Part shown: positions 45,856 to 55,956 of the stretch, piece by piece
Layout: every line of letters begins with the position of its first letter
Position numbering within the stretch: the stretch's first letter is position 1
Origin: Oceanicoccus sp.
Lineage (GTDB): Bacteria > Pseudomonadota > Gammaproteobacteria > Pseudomonadales > Dasaniaceae
DNA: 64,000 nucleotides
Assembly: GCF_029238675.1 (NCBI RefSeq)
Contig: NZ_JAQWFR010000027.1
Coordinates: 1-64,000, forward strand
Direction of reading: 5' to 3'
Translations under genes and position numbers: made by a program
The notes under the pieces: model-generated
Seen by the model: the letters and a program-made list of their open reading frames with translations, nothing else
What the model was told of the DNA's origin: nothing
The model's database searches: none

Positions 45856-46671
45856 ATGGAATTTAATATCGACAAGCTACTTGAAGACGCCCCTAACCTG
45901 GTCGTCACCTATGGCGCTCAACTGATAACTGCGCTGGTTATCTTTATTATTGGTAAATGGATAGCAAAAGCCATTGCCAATGCCATTACCCATAATATGA
46001 ACAAAAAAAATGTTGATAAAACTATCAGCAACTTTGTTGGCAATATTATTTATACCGCTTTATTTGCCTTCGCTATTATTGCAGCACTGGGTCAAATCGG
46101 CATTGAAACCGCATCGTTTGTTGCCATTATCGGCGCCGCCGGTTTAGCCGTTGGTTTTGCGCTACAGGGCTCCTTATCCAATTTCGCCTCAGGGGTGTTG
46201 TTAATTTTATTCCGCCCAATACGCTCCGGTGATTTTGTCGAGGCCGCCGGCGAAGCAGGTGTTATTGATGAAGTCGGCATTTTTAGTACCACAATGAAAA
46301 CCGGTGATAACAAAGTCATTATTATTCCTAATTCCAATATTATGGGCGGCAATATCACCAACTACTCAATGGAAGCCACTCGCCGCATCGATTTGATGGT
46401 AGGTATTGGCTATGACGCTGATATTCGAAAAGCCAAGCAAGTGCTTGAAGAAATCATCAACAATGAAAGTCGTATTTTAAAAGACCCCGCCGTCACCATT
46501 GCAGTAGCAGAACTGGCTGACTCCTCGGTCAATTTTGTGGTGCGCCCATGGGTTAACTCCGAAGACTACTGGCCCACTAAATTCGAATTACTGGAAACCA
46601 TTAAACTCCGTTTCGACCGGGAAGGGATTAGTATTCCGTTCCCACAAATGGATGTTCACTTACAACAATAA
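45856..46671 (+). CDS. mscS: Small-conductance mechanosensitive channel MscS
   Basis: Homo-heptameric inner-membrane channel that opens under hypo-osmotic tension. The 271 residues have three TM helices (about 20-45, 65-85, 90-115). The pore helix TM3 reads IIGAAGLAVGFALQGSLSNFASG, with the Gly/Ala packing and the QGSLSN end typical of MscS, and FRPIRSGDFVE starts the beta domain. NKVIIIPNSNIMGGNITNYS and the C-terminal FPQMDVHL are standard. The frame opens at 45838, but GGAG at 45845-45848 is well placed for the ATG at 45856. Its 3' end runs into a 14-nt tandem repeat. Confidence 0.94.
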   Translation: MEFNIDKLLEDAPNLVVTYGAQLITALVIFIIGKWIAKAIANAITHNMNKKNVDKTISNFVGNIIYTALFAFAIIAALGQIGIETASFVAIIGAAGLAVGFALQGSLSNFASGVLLILFRPIRSGDFVEAAGEAGVIDEVGIFSTTMKTGDNKVIIIPNSNIMGGNITNYSMEATRRIDLMVGIGYDADIRKAKQVLEEIINNESRILKDPAVTIAVAELADSSVNFVVRPWVNSEDYWPTKFELLETIKLRFDREGISIPFPQMDVHLQQ

Positions 46672-46719
46672 TTTTTTAACAATAATTTTTTAACTTTAGT
46701 CTTTTAACTTTAATCTTTT
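46664..46719. repeat. Four tandem 14-nt units between mscS and the DUF481 gene
   Basis: Units 1 and 2 are AACAATAATTTTTT; units 3 and 4 are AACTTTA(G/A)TCTTTT. The first unit includes the mscS stop codon, and the array ends 14 nt before the next ATG. It looks like a minisatellite from two rounds of duplication. Confidence 0.85.
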
Positions 46720-46733
46720 AAACAGGACCAACA

Positions 46734-47471
46734 ATGAAATTAAATGTATTACAAAAAACCCTGGCTGCTTCTTTAGTAGCCAGCGTTCTGACTGCAAACC
46801 ACTCTCTCGCTGAAGAGGAAACCAAACTATGGAGCGGCAGTGTTGAGTTTGGCTTTGTTGATACCAGCGGCAATACTGAAGAAACCACCACCAAAAGCCG
46901 TGCCGAGATATTCCGTGAAACAGAGCAATGGAAGTACACCTTTTTATTCAACTCTTCTGCCTCGCAAACCGACGGCGACAATACCGCTGAGAAGTATTTT
47001 TTAGCCAACCGCTTATCCTATAAGTATGCTGACCAGGACTATGTCTATGGGTATCACTCCTACGACGATGATCGCTTTAGCGGCTTTGACTATATAACCA
47101 CATTCTCAATGGGTTATGGCCGAACCATTTTAGATAATGAAACCATGAAGTGGGATGCTGAAGTCGGTCCCGGTTATCGCTCTAGCAAAGTGGATGATGA
47201 AAGCAACGGTGAAGATAGTGAAGAAATTGTATTAAGAATGTTCACCAACTATAAATGGGAATTTTCAGAAAATGCTACTTTTTCACAAGGCTTTGATGTT
47301 GAAGCCGGTGAGGACAATACGATCAGCAACTCCAGAACAGCACTTGAAGTTAAAGTGATTGGCGAAGTGGCAATTGTGCTTTCTTATACGGTCAAGTACA
47401 AAGAAGAAGTACCAGCAGACACCAAGCATGCTGACACTGAAACTACAGTGGCGGTTAGTTACTCGTTTTAA
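46734..47471 (+). CDS. DUF481 outer membrane protein (YdiY-like)
   Basis: Putative outer membrane beta-barrel protein of 245 residues. The signal peptide spans 1-26 (cleavage at SLAEE). The mature part shows the DUF481 pattern: WSGSVEFGFVDTSGNTEETT, a run of alternating hydrophobic strands with acidic loops, YVYGYHSYDDDRFSGFDYIT, and a C-terminal strand ending in Phe (TTVAVSYSF). E. coli YdiY and relatives are described as salt- or acid-responsive; a role here beside mscS would fit osmotic adaptation but is inference. It begins after a 56-bp tandem repeat that forms its leader. Confidence 0.88.
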   Translation: MKLNVLQKTLAASLVASVLTANHSLAEEETKLWSGSVEFGFVDTSGNTEETTTKSRAEIFRETEQWKYTFLFNSSASQTDGDNTAEKYFLANRLSYKYADQDYVYGYHSYDDDRFSGFDYITTFSMGYGRTILDNETMKWDAEVGPGYRSSKVDDESNGEDSEEIVLRMFTNYKWEFSENATFSQGFDVEAGEDNTISNSRTALEVKVIGEVAIVLSYTVKYKEEVPADTKHADTETTVAVSYSF

Positions 47472-47695
47472 TATTACCGGCGGCAGACACCGTCACCCTG
47501 TCTGCCAAAGTGATACAACTATACAAAGCATTTCATAAATTGAGGCACTTTAATGTCGCTGGAAAGTGTGACTTAATAGCCGCTGCACTTGAAATGCTGT
47601 TTTATTAACCCATATAGATTGTTGACCAAAAACAATAAAGCTTGCCATTGGCCTGATTAACCACTGATCGCGAGCACACTACTGAGGAAAAAATC

Positions 47696-48157
47696 ATGTT
47701 GATCGGCCAAAATTCTGTTGTAAGTATCCAATACACCCTGACCAACGACAGCGGTGAAATTATGGACCAGTCCCTGGAGGGGCAACCTTTAGTGTACTTA
47801 CACGGTGCGGCGGGTATTATCCCCGGCCTTGAAAATGAACTCACCGGCAAAACTGCAGGCGCCGACTTTAAAGTGACTATTAAACCTGAAGAAGCCTATG
47901 GCGACCATGTTCCGGAAATGGTGCAGGAAGTACCCCGCACGTCTTTCCCACCCGACCAGGATATCCAGGTAGGTATGCAGTTTAATGCTGAGTCACCTAA
48001 TGGCCCTATGACAGTCGCTGTTACTGCAGTTGCTGATGACACCATTACAGTCGATGGCAATCACCCTTTAGCGGGTTTGACCTTGCACTTTGAAGGCAAA
48101 ATTGAAGGCGTCCGCGAAGCGACTGCTGAAGAGCAAGAGCACGGCCACGCTCACTAA
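47696..48157 (+). CDS. slyD: FKBP-type peptidyl-prolyl isomerase, SlyD-like
   Basis: Cytoplasmic prolyl isomerase and chaperone of 153 residues. The FKBP part is split by an insert-in-flap domain, as in SlyD: VVSIQYTLTNDSGEIMDQSL, PLVYLHGAAGIIPGLENELT, then KPEEAYGDHVPEMVQEVPRT, and the second FKBP part NHPLAGLTLHFEGKIEGV. The C-terminus is a short acidic and His-containing tail (EEQEHGHAH), much shorter than the metal-binding tail of E. coli SlyD, so it may be closer to SlpA/FkpB. It is 12 nt upstream of the CoA transferase gene, probably co-transcribed. Confidence 0.9.
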   Translation: MLIGQNSVVSIQYTLTNDSGEIMDQSLEGQPLVYLHGAAGIIPGLENELTGKTAGADFKVTIKPEEAYGDHVPEMVQEVPRTSFPPDQDIQVGMQFNAESPNGPMTVAVTAVADDTITVDGNHPLAGLTLHFEGKIEGVREATAEEQEHGHAH

Positions 48158-48169
48158 GCTACCTCACTC

Positions 48170-49375
48170 ATGCCTAGCCGCAAACGCCCACTAGAGGGCA
48201 TCCGTGTTATTGAATTGGGCCAGTTACTGGCAGGCCCCTTTACCGGCTCTATGCTGGCCTATTTTGGCGCTGAAGTGATTAAGGTTGAACCCCCCAAAGG
48301 CGGTGACCCTATTCGAGGCTGGCGTGAAGTGCAAAACGGTACCTCATTGTGGTGGCATAGCCTGGGCCGTAATAAGAAATCTGTCGCCATTGATTTAAAA
48401 GCCGAGGAAGGTCGAGAGTTGGTGCGTCAGTTGATTGATACAGCTGATGTGTTAGTTGAAAACTTTCGTCCCGGTGTGATGGAAAAATGGGGACTTGGAC
48501 CCGATGCCATCAAAAAGACTAACCCCGGTATTATCTACACTCGAATTTCCGGTTACGGGCAGGATGGCCCCAATTCAGTTAAGCCCGGTTATGCGTCGGT
48601 TTGTGAAGGCTACAGCGGCTTTCGTTATGTTAATGGCTTTGAAAATCAGGCCCCCGTTCGCCCTAATTTAAGTATTGGCGACACTATTGCCGCTATCCAT
48701 GCTGCGCTGGGGGTCACCCTTGCGATTATTGAACGCAGCAATAATGAAAACAGTGAAGGGCAAGTGATTGATGTGGCCCTGTATGAGTCCATGTTTAACT
48801 TAATGGAAGCGGTGATTCCTGAATATGACGGCGCCGGTGTCATTCGCGAGCCATCAGGTACTACCGTCACCGGTATCGTACCGACTAATACCTACCGCTG
48901 TCGCGATGCCAGGTATGTGGTCATTGGCGGTAACGGCGATGCTATTTTTAAACGCCTGATGATTGCTGCCGGCCACCCTGAAATGGCGGAAAATCCTGAA
49001 ATGGCCGACAACGCTGGCCGCGTAATTCACGAAGTAGACATTGATAACGCTTTGGCTAAGTGGTGTTTGGATAATGATGCTAAAACCATTATTGATATTT
49101 TAGAGGCCGAGCGTGTACCCGTTGGCCCTATCTATAATGTCGAAGATATGATGAACGACGCGCACTATCAGGCGCGCGGGATGTTTGAGCAGGTTGAAAT
49201 TGATGGCAAACCGCTGAAGATTCCGGCGATTTTACCGAAGTTAAAATCAACACCCGGAGCAACGACCTGGTCAGGGCCTCAGTTGGGCAGTCATAATGAC
49301 GAAGTGCTGGGTGAGCTATTGGGCCTGAGCGACGAACAACTGGCCGAGCTTAAAAACAACCGTATTATTGCCTGA
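48170..49375 (+). CDS. CaiB/BaiF family (class III) CoA transferase
   Basis: Cytoplasmic CoA transferase of 401 residues that moves CoA between acyl groups. Family signatures are LEGIRVIELGQLLAGPFTGS, LAYFGAEVIKVEPPKGGDPI, LGRNKKSVAIDLKAEEGREL, DVLVENFRPGVMEKWGLG, YTRISGYGQDGP and the catalytic Asp in LSIGDTIAAIHAALG. A late VPVGPIYNVEDMMNDAHYQA is also typical. The particular acids used (formate/oxalate, succinate, carnitine or others) cannot be told. It lies 12 nt after the slyD-like gene and converges with argG. Confidence 0.92.
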   Translation: MPSRKRPLEGIRVIELGQLLAGPFTGSMLAYFGAEVIKVEPPKGGDPIRGWREVQNGTSLWWHSLGRNKKSVAIDLKAEEGRELVRQLIDTADVLVENFRPGVMEKWGLGPDAIKKTNPGIIYTRISGYGQDGPNSVKPGYASVCEGYSGFRYVNGFENQAPVRPNLSIGDTIAAIHAALGVTLAIIERSNNENSEGQVIDVALYESMFNLMEAVIPEYDGAGVIREPSGTTVTGIVPTNTYRCRDARYVVIGGNGDAIFKRLMIAAGHPEMAENPEMADNAGRVIHEVDIDNALAKWCLDNDAKTIIDILEAERVPVGPIYNVEDMMNDAHYQARGMFEQVEIDGKPLKIPAILPKLKSTPGATTWSGPQLGSHNDEVLGELLGLSDEQLAELKNNRIIA

Positions 49376-49411
49376 TTAACTCAAACAGCACTCTAAGACT
49401 TACAATAAGGA

Positions 49412-50632
49412 TTACAACAGGGAACGACCCTTGTTGGCCGCAATGCGCATGCGCAGCGCATTAAGCTTGATAAAGCCCTCGGCATCCTGCTGGTCATAGG
49501 CGCCGGCATCATCTTCAAAGGTCGCGATACTCTCATCAAATAGCGACTGATCAGAACGACGGCCAACCACGGTGACATTGCCCTTATACAGCTTCACGCG
49601 TACATCACCGTTAACAAATTGCTGGGATTCATCAATCGCTGTCTGCAACATTTGACGCTCGGGCGCCCACCAATAACCGTTATAGACCAACTCAGCATAT
49701 TTCGGCATCAGGCTATCTTTTAAGTGAGCCACTTCACGGTCTAATGTAATCGACTCAATAGCGCGGTGGGCCGGCATCATAATGGTGCCCCCTGGAGTCT
49801 CATAGCAACCGCGGGACTTCATACCTACATAGCGGTTTTCTACAATATCCAAACGACCAATACCGTTAGCACCACCAACTTTGTTCAGGTACGCCAATAC
49901 GGTAGCTGGTGACATTTCCTCACCGTCGATAGCGACAATATCACCACCGCGGTAGGTTAATTCAAGATAAGTGGGTGTGTCGGGGGCCTGTTCAGGAGAC
50001 ACACTCCAGCGCCACATATCATCTTCGGCTTCTGCCCATGGGTCTTCCAGAATACCGCCTTCATAGGAGATATGCAGTAGATTAGCATCCATTGAATAGG
50101 GTGATTTTTTCTTGCTACCGGCAAAATCAACGGGAATATCGCGCTCGGCACAGTAAGCCATTAAGGTCTCACGGGAGGTCAGGTCCCACTCGCGCCATGG
50201 CGCAATCACTTGAATACCGGGCTTAAGGGCATAGGCACCCAACTCAAAACGCACCTGGTCATTACCTTTACCGGTGGCACCGTGGGAAATCGCATCGGCA
50301 CCGGTTTCATTGGCAATCTCAATCAGGCGCTTGGCAATTAATGGGCGGGCAATGGAGGTGCCCAGCAGGTACTCGCCTTCATAGATGGTGTTGGCGCGAA
50401 ACATAGGGAATACATAGTCGCGAACAAACTCTTCTTTCAGGTCATCAATATAGATTTCTTTAACACCCAAAGCCTCAGCCTTGGCGCGAGCTGGCTCAAC
50501 TTCTTCGCCCTGGCCGATATCAGCGGTAAAGGTCACCACTTCGCAATTATAGGTATCTTGCAACCAACGGACGATAACGGAAGTATCCAGACCACCGGAA
50601 TAGGCCAAAACGACTTTGTTGATATCAGACAT
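49412..50632 (-). CDS. argG: Argininosuccinate synthase
   Basis: Joins citrulline and aspartate with ATP, the penultimate step of arginine synthesis. The 406 residues show [18 protein letters not shown] (ATP pyrophosphatase P-loop), [43 protein letters not shown]-like [32 protein letters not shown] and [24 protein letters not shown] 12 nt upstream is in frame, but GGAG falls 7 nt before the ATG at 50632. The order argG-motY-pyrC-rnt is that known from Pseudomonas. Confidence 0.97.
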   Translation of the reverse strand: MSDINKVVLAYSGGLDTSVIVRWLQDTYNCEVVTFTADIGQGEEVEPARAKAEALGVKEIYIDDLKEEFVRDYVFPMFRANTIYEGEYLLGTSIARPLIAKRLIEIANETGADAISHGATGKGNDQVRFELGAYALKPGIQVIAPWREWDLTSRETLMAYCAERDIPVDFAGSKKKSPYSMDANLLHISYEGGILEDPWAEAEDDMWRWSVSPEQAPDTPTYLELTYRGGDIVAIDGEEMSPATVLAYLNKVGGANGIGRLDIVENRYVGMKSRGCYETPGGTIMMPAHRAIESITLDREVAHLKDSLMPKYAELVYNGYWWAPERQMLQTAIDESQQFVNGDVRVKLYKGNVTVVGRRSDQSLFDESIATFEDDAGAYDQQDAEGFIKLNALRMRIAANKGRSLL

Positions 50633-50752
50633 GAAAATCTCCACACAGGCTGTAAACCATGGTTCTAGGGGGTTTTGAGGGCGGGTATTCTACTGGGGTT
50701 TAGCGCAGAAGGCGAGAGGGTGACAGTCTTAATTATCAACTGCCACCGCACA

Positions 50753-50857
50753 CGTCATTCCCGCGCACGCGGGAATCCAGTGCTGTCAATTTCCGCAGCC
50801 TGCCCTCGAGTGCTTTATGAGCATGCAGGCTGGATTCCCGCCTGCGCGGGAATGACG
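50753..50857. repeat. REP/BIME-like pair of inverted 28-nt repeats
   Basis: CGTCATTCCCGCG...GCGGGAATCCAG (50753-50780) faces its near-perfect reverse complement CTGGATTCCCGCC...GCGGGAATGACG (50830-50857). Each half is itself a hairpin. This CGTCATTCCCGCG element is a common dispersed palindrome in proteobacterial genomes. It lies between the divergent-side upstream region of argG and the 3' end of motY. Confidence 0.85.
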
Positions 50858-50870
50858 GTTTGCGGCGAGC

Positions 50871-51743
50871 TTAAAGTCCGTCCCGCTCCAGACGGATGGT
50901 AACGCGGCGGTTAGCCGAGCGTTTTTTGGCATTGGCGTTACTGGCCACCGGATAGCGCTCACCATGGTAGCGGGTAGTAATAATGGCTTCATCTACCCCT
51001 TTGGCAATCAAGTATTGGGTCACTGCCTCAGCCCGGCGCTTGGATAAATCCAGGTTATAAAGACGCCGGCCCGCATTGTCGGCATGACCATCAATAAAGA
51101 AACCGGTGATTGACGAGTCGGCCTTAACATACTGCACCACATGGTCCAGCTGGGTTTTCGAGGACTTGGTTAACTCATATTTGGCAGTGGGGAAGTGAAT
51201 ACGGGAACGATTGATCTGGTCAAAATTAACCGGCAACAAAGCCGACAGGCAGCCCCGATACTGATCATAGGCTTTACGAAAGTTAACCGAGGACAAAAAG
51301 ACTTCAGTCTGCTCATCTTCGGCATACCAGGAAGGACGGGAAAAAACCGGTGACATACCATTATACAATTCATTGAGTAGCTGATGGGTGCGTTTTTTAC
51401 CCAGGGAGATTGAGGGCTTACCCGCACTAACTTTGACCACACCCATATCCAGGCCGCGGCGAGTTTCATCCCATACTGGCGCGGCAGAGACTAACCTCGC
51501 TTCTCCGGGCTTCATCGCCTTACGGGTGGAAGCCAAATAGAACTTCTGCTCTTCTCCGGCCCGATTAGCGAATACCGCATCACCAAAATAGGGTACCGGC
51601 TGCAACATTTTGCACTCGAAGGGGGAAAGCTCCAGCCTCCACTCGGCATGATTCATACCTGGCCCAAGGCGCACCGCCTGCACAGACAGTGTCAAACAGC
51701 CGATTAACAACCCCAAAATAACCTGTAAATACCCACGACTCAT
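50871..51743 (-). CDS. motY: MotY-like flagellar motor T-ring protein (OmpA-type C-terminus)
   Basis: Periplasmic protein of 290 residues. The signal peptide (1-22) ends at SVQAV. Residues 25-160 resemble the MotY N-terminal domain (GMNHAEWRLELSPFECKMLQ, PYFGDAVFANRAGEEQKFYL) that attaches to the basal body. Residues 175-290 are an OmpA-like peptidoglycan-binding domain (FFIDGHADNAGRRLYNLDLS, KRRAEAVTQYL, YHGERYPVASNANAKKRSAN, RRV). In Vibrio and Pseudomonas MotY helps anchor stator units. Position beside pyrC and rnt matches PA3526. No other flagellar gene is in the window, as usual for this locus. Confidence 0.9.
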   Translation of the reverse strand: MSRGYLQVILGLLIGCLTLSVQAVRLGPGMNHAEWRLELSPFECKMLQPVPYFGDAVFANRAGEEQKFYLASTRKAMKPGEARLVSAAPVWDETRRGLDMGVVKVSAGKPSISLGKKRTHQLLNELYNGMSPVFSRPSWYAEDEQTEVFLSSVNFRKAYDQYRGCLSALLPVNFDQINRSRIHFPTAKYELTKSSKTQLDHVVQYVKADSSITGFFIDGHADNAGRRLYNLDLSKRRAEAVTQYLIAKGVDEAIITTRYHGERYPVASNANAKKRSANRRVTIRLERDGL

Positions 51744-51883
51744 AGCAATCTCCTACTACTTTTCTTCTATTATCAGGCCCTTATCGGCAAATCAGCCAAT
51801 TTCTTTAAACCCGGCCTCGAATCCGGTAGCATGCACGCTCAAAGGCCATTGGCCGACACTCCCTGTATTGAAAGAAGTGATCC

Positions 51884-52930
51884 ATGACATCAGCCCCAAC
51901 AGAACTCACCCTGACCCGCCCGGACGACTGGCACGTTCACCTGCGAGATGAACAAGCACTTAGACACACTGTACCGGCCATGGCTCGGTACTTTGGCCGC
52001 ACTATTGTCATGCCTAACCTGGCACCCCCTGTCAGTAATGGAGCGCAGGCCAGTGCCTATCGCGAGCGGATTATGCAGGCCCAGCAAGATTGCCCCCGTC
52101 AGGTAGAACCCCTGATGGTGATTTATTTAACCGATAACACCACCGCTGAAGATATTCGCCAGGCCAAAGCGGCGGGTGTTGTGGCCTGCAAACTTTACCC
52201 TGCCGGTGCCACCACCAACTCTGACTCTGGCGTTACCGATATCAATAAGATTTACCCCGCACTGGAAGCCATGCAGCAGGAAGGCCTGCGGTTTTTATTG
52301 CACGGCGAGGTGACAGACCACGAGATTGATATCTTCGATCGTGAAAAAGTCTTTATTGATCGCTCACTGCGACAGCTCGCTAAAGACTTCCCCGAATTAC
52401 CTATGGTGCTGGAACATATCACCACCAAAGACGCGGCACAGTTTGTAGCTGAGGCTGGCCAGAATGTAGCTGCCACCATCACCGCGCATCACCTGCTGTA
52501 TAACCGCAACGACATGCTGGCGGGCGGTATTCGCCCGCACTATTACTGCCTGCCTATTTTGAAACGCAATATTCACCAGCAGGCCCTGATAGACGCCGCG
52601 ACCAGCGGCAGTAACAAGTTTTTCCTGGGCACGGATTCTGCGCCCCATACCCAGAACAATAAAGAAACCAGTTGCGGTTGTGCCGGTAGCTATACTGCCC
52701 ACGCCGCTATTGAGCTGTATGCCCAGGCTTTTGAGCAAGCTGGTGCACTGGACAAGCTGGAACAATTTGCCAGCCATAATGGCCCCGACTTTTATGGTAT
52801 GGAAAGAAACAAAGATACTATTACATTAAAAAAATCTGCCTGGCAGGTCGCCGAACGTTTACCGCTGGGCGACTCACACGTTATCCCACTTTGCGCCGGC
52901 GAAACACTGCAATGGCAAGTTGTCGCCTAG
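51884..52930 (+). CDS. pyrC: Dihydroorotase
   Basis: Zinc enzyme closing carbamoyl aspartate to dihydroorotate in pyrimidine synthesis. The 348 residues follow the E. coli-type (class II) Pyr[13 protein letters not shown] (zinc His pair), [29 protein letters not shown] (carbamylated Lys), [61 protein letters not shown] (catalytic Asp) and [22 protein letters not shown] lies about 8 nt before the ATG. It is followed 13 nt later by rnt, probably in the same transcript. Confidence 0.97.
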   Translation: MTSAPTELTLTRPDDWHVHLRDEQALRHTVPAMARYFGRTIVMPNLAPPVSNGAQASAYRERIMQAQQDCPRQVEPLMVIYLTDNTTAEDIRQAKAAGVVACKLYPAGATTNSDSGVTDINKIYPALEAMQQEGLRFLLHGEVTDHEIDIFDREKVFIDRSLRQLAKDFPELPMVLEHITTKDAAQFVAEAGQNVAATITAHHLLYNRNDMLAGGIRPHYYCLPILKRNIHQQALIDAATSGSNKFFLGTDSAPHTQNNKETSCGCAGSYTAHAAIELYAQAFEQAGALDKLEQFASHNGPDFYGMERNKDTITLKKSAWQVAERLPLGDSHVIPLCAGETLQWQVVA

Positions 52931-52943
52931 CTAAGGAATATAT

Positions 52944-53597
52944 GTGAACGACGAACAGTTTAACGAAGAAGAACTTCACCCACTATCGAAACGGTTTCGC
53001 GGTTTTTTACCCGTGGTGATCGATGTGGAAACCGGCGGCTTTGATTGCCAGACCGATGGTTTACTGGAAATTGCAGCCACCACTGTGACCATGGACGACC
53101 GGGGCGATCTTAAACCGGATAAAACCTTTGTCTTTAATGTGGTGCCTTTTGAAGGGGCTAATCTCGACCCGGCGGCGCTGGAGTTTACCGGTATTGATCC
53201 TCACCATCCCTTTCGCGAAGCCGACCCGGAAGAAACGGTTTTTACCGAGTTACTGCAGGCTATCAGAAAACAGGTCAAAGCCCATGATTGTACCCGTGCG
53301 GTACTGGTGGGCCACAACGCTCACTTTGACCACGGTTTTGTGATGGCGGCGGTAGAGCGCTGCCAGATTAAGCGCAATCCATTTCACCCCTTTTCGGTAT
53401 TTGATACTGCGACGCTGGCGGGCCTGGCCTTTGGGCAAACGGTTTTAGCTAAAGCCTGCCAAACAGCGGAAATCGCTTTTGATAATGCCGAGGCACATTC
53501 GGCGGCCTACGACACAGAAAAAACTGCGGAATTATTTTGCCTGATTGTTAATCGCTGGAAGGACCTTGGTGGTTTTCCTACTCCAACATCGGATTAG
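52944..53597 (+). CDS. rnt: Ribonuclease T
   Basis: 3'-5' exoribonuclease that trims tRNA and other stable RNA 3' ends. The 217 residues have the DEDD motifs: [20 protein letters not shown] (Asp and Glu), the [13 protein letters not shown] Asp, and [14 protein letters not shown] (His and last Asp). The start is a GTG at 52944: AAGGA at 52933-52937 fits it, and the overlapping ATG at 52942 runs straight into a stop. Its TAG overlaps the stop of the converging kinase gene, so the two genes share four bases. Confidence 0.95.
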   Translation: MNDEQFNEEELHPLSKRFRGFLPVVIDVETGGFDCQTDGLLEIAATTVTMDDRGDLKPDKTFVFNVVPFEGANLDPAALEFTGIDPHHPFREADPEETVFTELLQAIRKQVKAHDCTRAVLVGHNAHFDHGFVMAAVERCQIKRNPFHPFSVFDTATLAGLAFGQTVLAKACQTAEIAFDNAEAHSAAYDTEKTAELFCLIVNRWKDLGGFPTPTSD

Positions 53598-55147
53598 GTA
53601 ATCGCCAAACTAAAGTAAAAACTGGCGCCACCTTTTGGATTATGCTCAAAACCAATGGTCCCGCCCTGAGCCTGGATAATTGACTGGCAGATTGATAAAC
53701 CAATGCCCATGCCATTGGTTTTTGTTGTATAGAAAGGGTTAAACACCTGATCTTCTTTACCCTCTGCAATCCCAACGCCATGATCAATAACACGGATAAA
53801 GACCGCATTGCCTTGCCGCTCGGTTTTTACCATTACGCCCTGGGCGGAGCTATTAGCCATTGCCGTTGCCTCCATGGCATTGCGAATTAAATTCAGGGTC
53901 ACCTGTTGAATTTGCACCACATCCAAATGCAAGGCTGGTAAGTCCAACTGCGGCTCAAAATGCACGCTCACATCATTGATGCGTGAATCGACCTCAGCCA
54001 GGACTATCACCTCCATGACCATCTCATTAACATCGACCTCCGATAGCACACCGTTGGGTTTTTTTACATAGCTGCGCATTCTGTGGATCACTTCAGAGGC
54101 ACGCTCAGACTGAACATTCAATTTGTCCAGTAACTCGGCAAGTTGCTGGTGCTGGAAATTCTCACGCTCCAATAGACGCCGGGCAACCCTGGAATAATTG
54201 GAAATCGCCGTCAGCGGCTGGTTGACCTCATGGGCAATACCCGCAGCCATTGCCCCGGTAGTATTTAACCGCTCCATATGGGCAATATTCTGGCGCTGGG
54301 ACTCCAGCTCCTGGCGGGCAATACGCAGCGCTTCTTCACTGTCTAACCATTCACTGATATCACGAAAGACAACAACCGCCCCGCCCTCGGCCCTGGGTGT
54401 TGAGGTGATGGCTATGGGTAAAAAGGTATTGTCTCGCCGCCTGATTAGCTTCATATCACTATGGGCTGACTGCCCCATACGGTAGCTAAGATAAGGCAGT
54501 GTTTCATGCTCCTGCATCTTAACAGTCTCATCCACTTCAAACAGCCTGAGTGCAGTTAGCTGTTCTCCCAGGCAGTCGGCCACGGCCCAGCCACAAATAA
54601 CCATCGCCGAGGGGTTTAGCATAGTAATACGGCCATCTTTGTCGAGGCCGATAATCCCTTCACTGACCGCATTGAATATTTGGTGATTTTCAGATTCCAG
54701 CTCAAAATTTCTTCTGGCTAACTGGCGCTCAAGACGGTGAATTTTTATATGGTTGCGAACACGGGCAACCACTTCATCCGCCTGGAAGGGTTTGGAAATA
54801 TAGTCCACGCCGCCCACAGCAAAGGCTTTAACTTTGGCGCTACTAATTTCCAGTGCCGAAAGAAATATAATGGCGATATCGGCAGTATCGGGGTTGTTTT
54901 TCAGTATTTCACAGACCTCATAGCCATCTATACCCGGCATCATAATATCGAGCAGGATCAACGAGGGTTTAGTTTGTTGAGCGATCTGTACCGCTGTTTC
55001 TCCATCCTCGGCGGTCAGTAATTTATAACCACCATTAGACAGTGTCTTATAAAGGATTTTCAGGTTGACAGGATTATCATCGACCAGCAGCACATGCTCC
55101 AATACACCTTTTTCTTGCTCTGCCTGTGGTATGGATAAATCACTCAT
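53594..55147 (-). CDS. Receiver-PAS-histidine kinase, FixL-like
   Basis: Soluble sensor kinase of 517 residues. An N-terminal receiver domain (about 17-135) has VDDNP, phospho-acceptor Asp67 ([16 protein letters not shown]) and Lys in ISKPF. A PAS domain follows (154-266; [20 protein letters not shown] to [13 protein letters not shown]). Then comes a FixL/NtrB-type transmitter with [16 protein letters not shown] (His306), [11 protein letters not shown] and [18 protein letters not shown]. There is no TM segment or haem-ligand signature that I can identify, so the signal is unknown. The frame also opens at 55189; 55147 is preferred by sequence though its Shine-Dalgarno is poor. It is divergent from a FixJ-like regulator, its probable partner. 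Confidence 0.9.
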   Translation of the reverse strand: MSDLSIPQAEQEKGVLEHVLLVDDNPVNLKILYKTLSNGGYKLLTAEDGETAVQIAQQTKPSLILLDIMMPGIDGYEVCEILKNNPDTADIAIIFLSALEISSAKVKAFAVGGVDYISKPFQADEVVARVRNHIKIHRLERQLARRNFELESENHQIFNAVSEGIIGLDKDGRITMLNPSAMVICGWAVADCLGEQLTALRLFEVDETVKMQEHETLPYLSYRMGQSAHSDMKLIRRRDNTFLPIAITSTPRAEGGAVVVFRDISEWLDSEEALRIARQELESQRQNIAHMERLNTTGAMAAGIAHEVNQPLTAISNYSRVARRLLERENFQHQQLAELLDKLNVQSERASEVIHRMRSYVKKPNGVLSEVDVNEMVMEVIVLAEVDSRINDVSVHFEPQLDLPALHLDVVQIQQVTLNLIRNAMEATAMANSSAQGVMVKTERQGNAVFIRVIDHGVGIAEGKEDQVFNPFYTTKTNGMGIGLSICQSIIQAQGGTIGFEHNPKGGASFYFSLAIT

Positions 55148-55317
55148 AGTGGAATAAAGCCCTTGCCTTGTCAGCGATGCTGAAAGCACCGCTATAGTTA
55201 TTAGATTAGCATCAGCAACACGGGCATATCTATAAATACATCGATAAGGCTTTACTGAAGCGACAAAATGCCATATAAATCAATGATAACCAATAATAAA
55301 TTGCTGGAGCATTCAAG

Positions 55318-55947
55318 ATGGATATAGCTGCATGTGTTCATGTCGTCGAGGATGACGATGCCGTTCGGGACTCACTTCAAATGATGCTGGAGTCCATTGG
55401 CTACCGGGTTCAGGCTTTTGCAAGTGCCGACAGTTTTCTGGATGCTTACTCCCAGGATATGGCCGGTTGTATTGTGCTGGACATCCGTATGCCCGGCATG
55501 AACGGCATGGAATTACACCGCAAGCTTAACGAGATTAACTCCATCCTACCGATTATTTTTGTAACCGGACACGGTGATGTACCGATGGCAGTAGAAGCCA
55601 TGCAACAAGGTGCTTTGGACTTTGTCCAAAAACCCTATCGCGAGCAGGAGCTGCTGGACAAAATCAGCCAGGCTATGACCCTCGACCAGGAGAACCGCGA
55701 TAGCCTGCAACAAAAACAAGTCATCTTTGCCGGCATCAATGAACTAACAGCGCGGGAAGGCGATGTAATGCGACAGATGGTGGAGGGCAAGGCGAATAAG
55801 GTTATCGCTATTGAACTGAATATCAGCCAGCGGACGGTAGAAATTCATCGCGCCCGGGTAATGGAAAAGCTGAACGCCAACTCACTGGCCCATTTGGTGA
55901 GAATGTATTTATCTGTCGAAGCTGAGATAAATAGCCAGCACGCCTGA
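55318..55947 (+). CDS. FixJ-like LuxR-family response regulator
   Basis: Transcriptional regulator of 209 residues. The receiver domain has VVEDDDAVRDSL, phospho-acceptor Asp55 (CIVLDIRMPGMNGMEL), the FVTGHGDVPMAVEAMQQGAL segment and FVQKPYREQELLD, all close to FixJ. The C-terminal LuxR-type HTH reads LTAREGDVMRQMVEGKANKV followed by IAIELNISQRTVEIHRARVM. Translation starts at the ATG after AGCATTCAAG. It faces the receiver-PAS kinase gene across 170 nt, and the two probably form one signalling pair. Confidence 0.93.
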   Translation: MDIAACVHVVEDDDAVRDSLQMMLESIGYRVQAFASADSFLDAYSQDMAGCIVLDIRMPGMNGMELHRKLNEINSILPIIFVTGHGDVPMAVEAMQQGALDFVQKPYREQELLDKISQAMTLDQENRDSLQQKQVIFAGINELTAREGDVMRQMVEGKANKVIAIELNISQRTVEIHRARVMEKLNANSLAHLVRMYLSVEAEINSQHA

Positions 55948-55956
55948 AATCTTTGC

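Noticed and set aside
47482-47506. Inverted repeat GGCAGAC/GTCTGCC after the DUF481 gene
   Set aside because: Seven-bp stem with an 11-nt loop and no T-run. Too weak to call a terminator.
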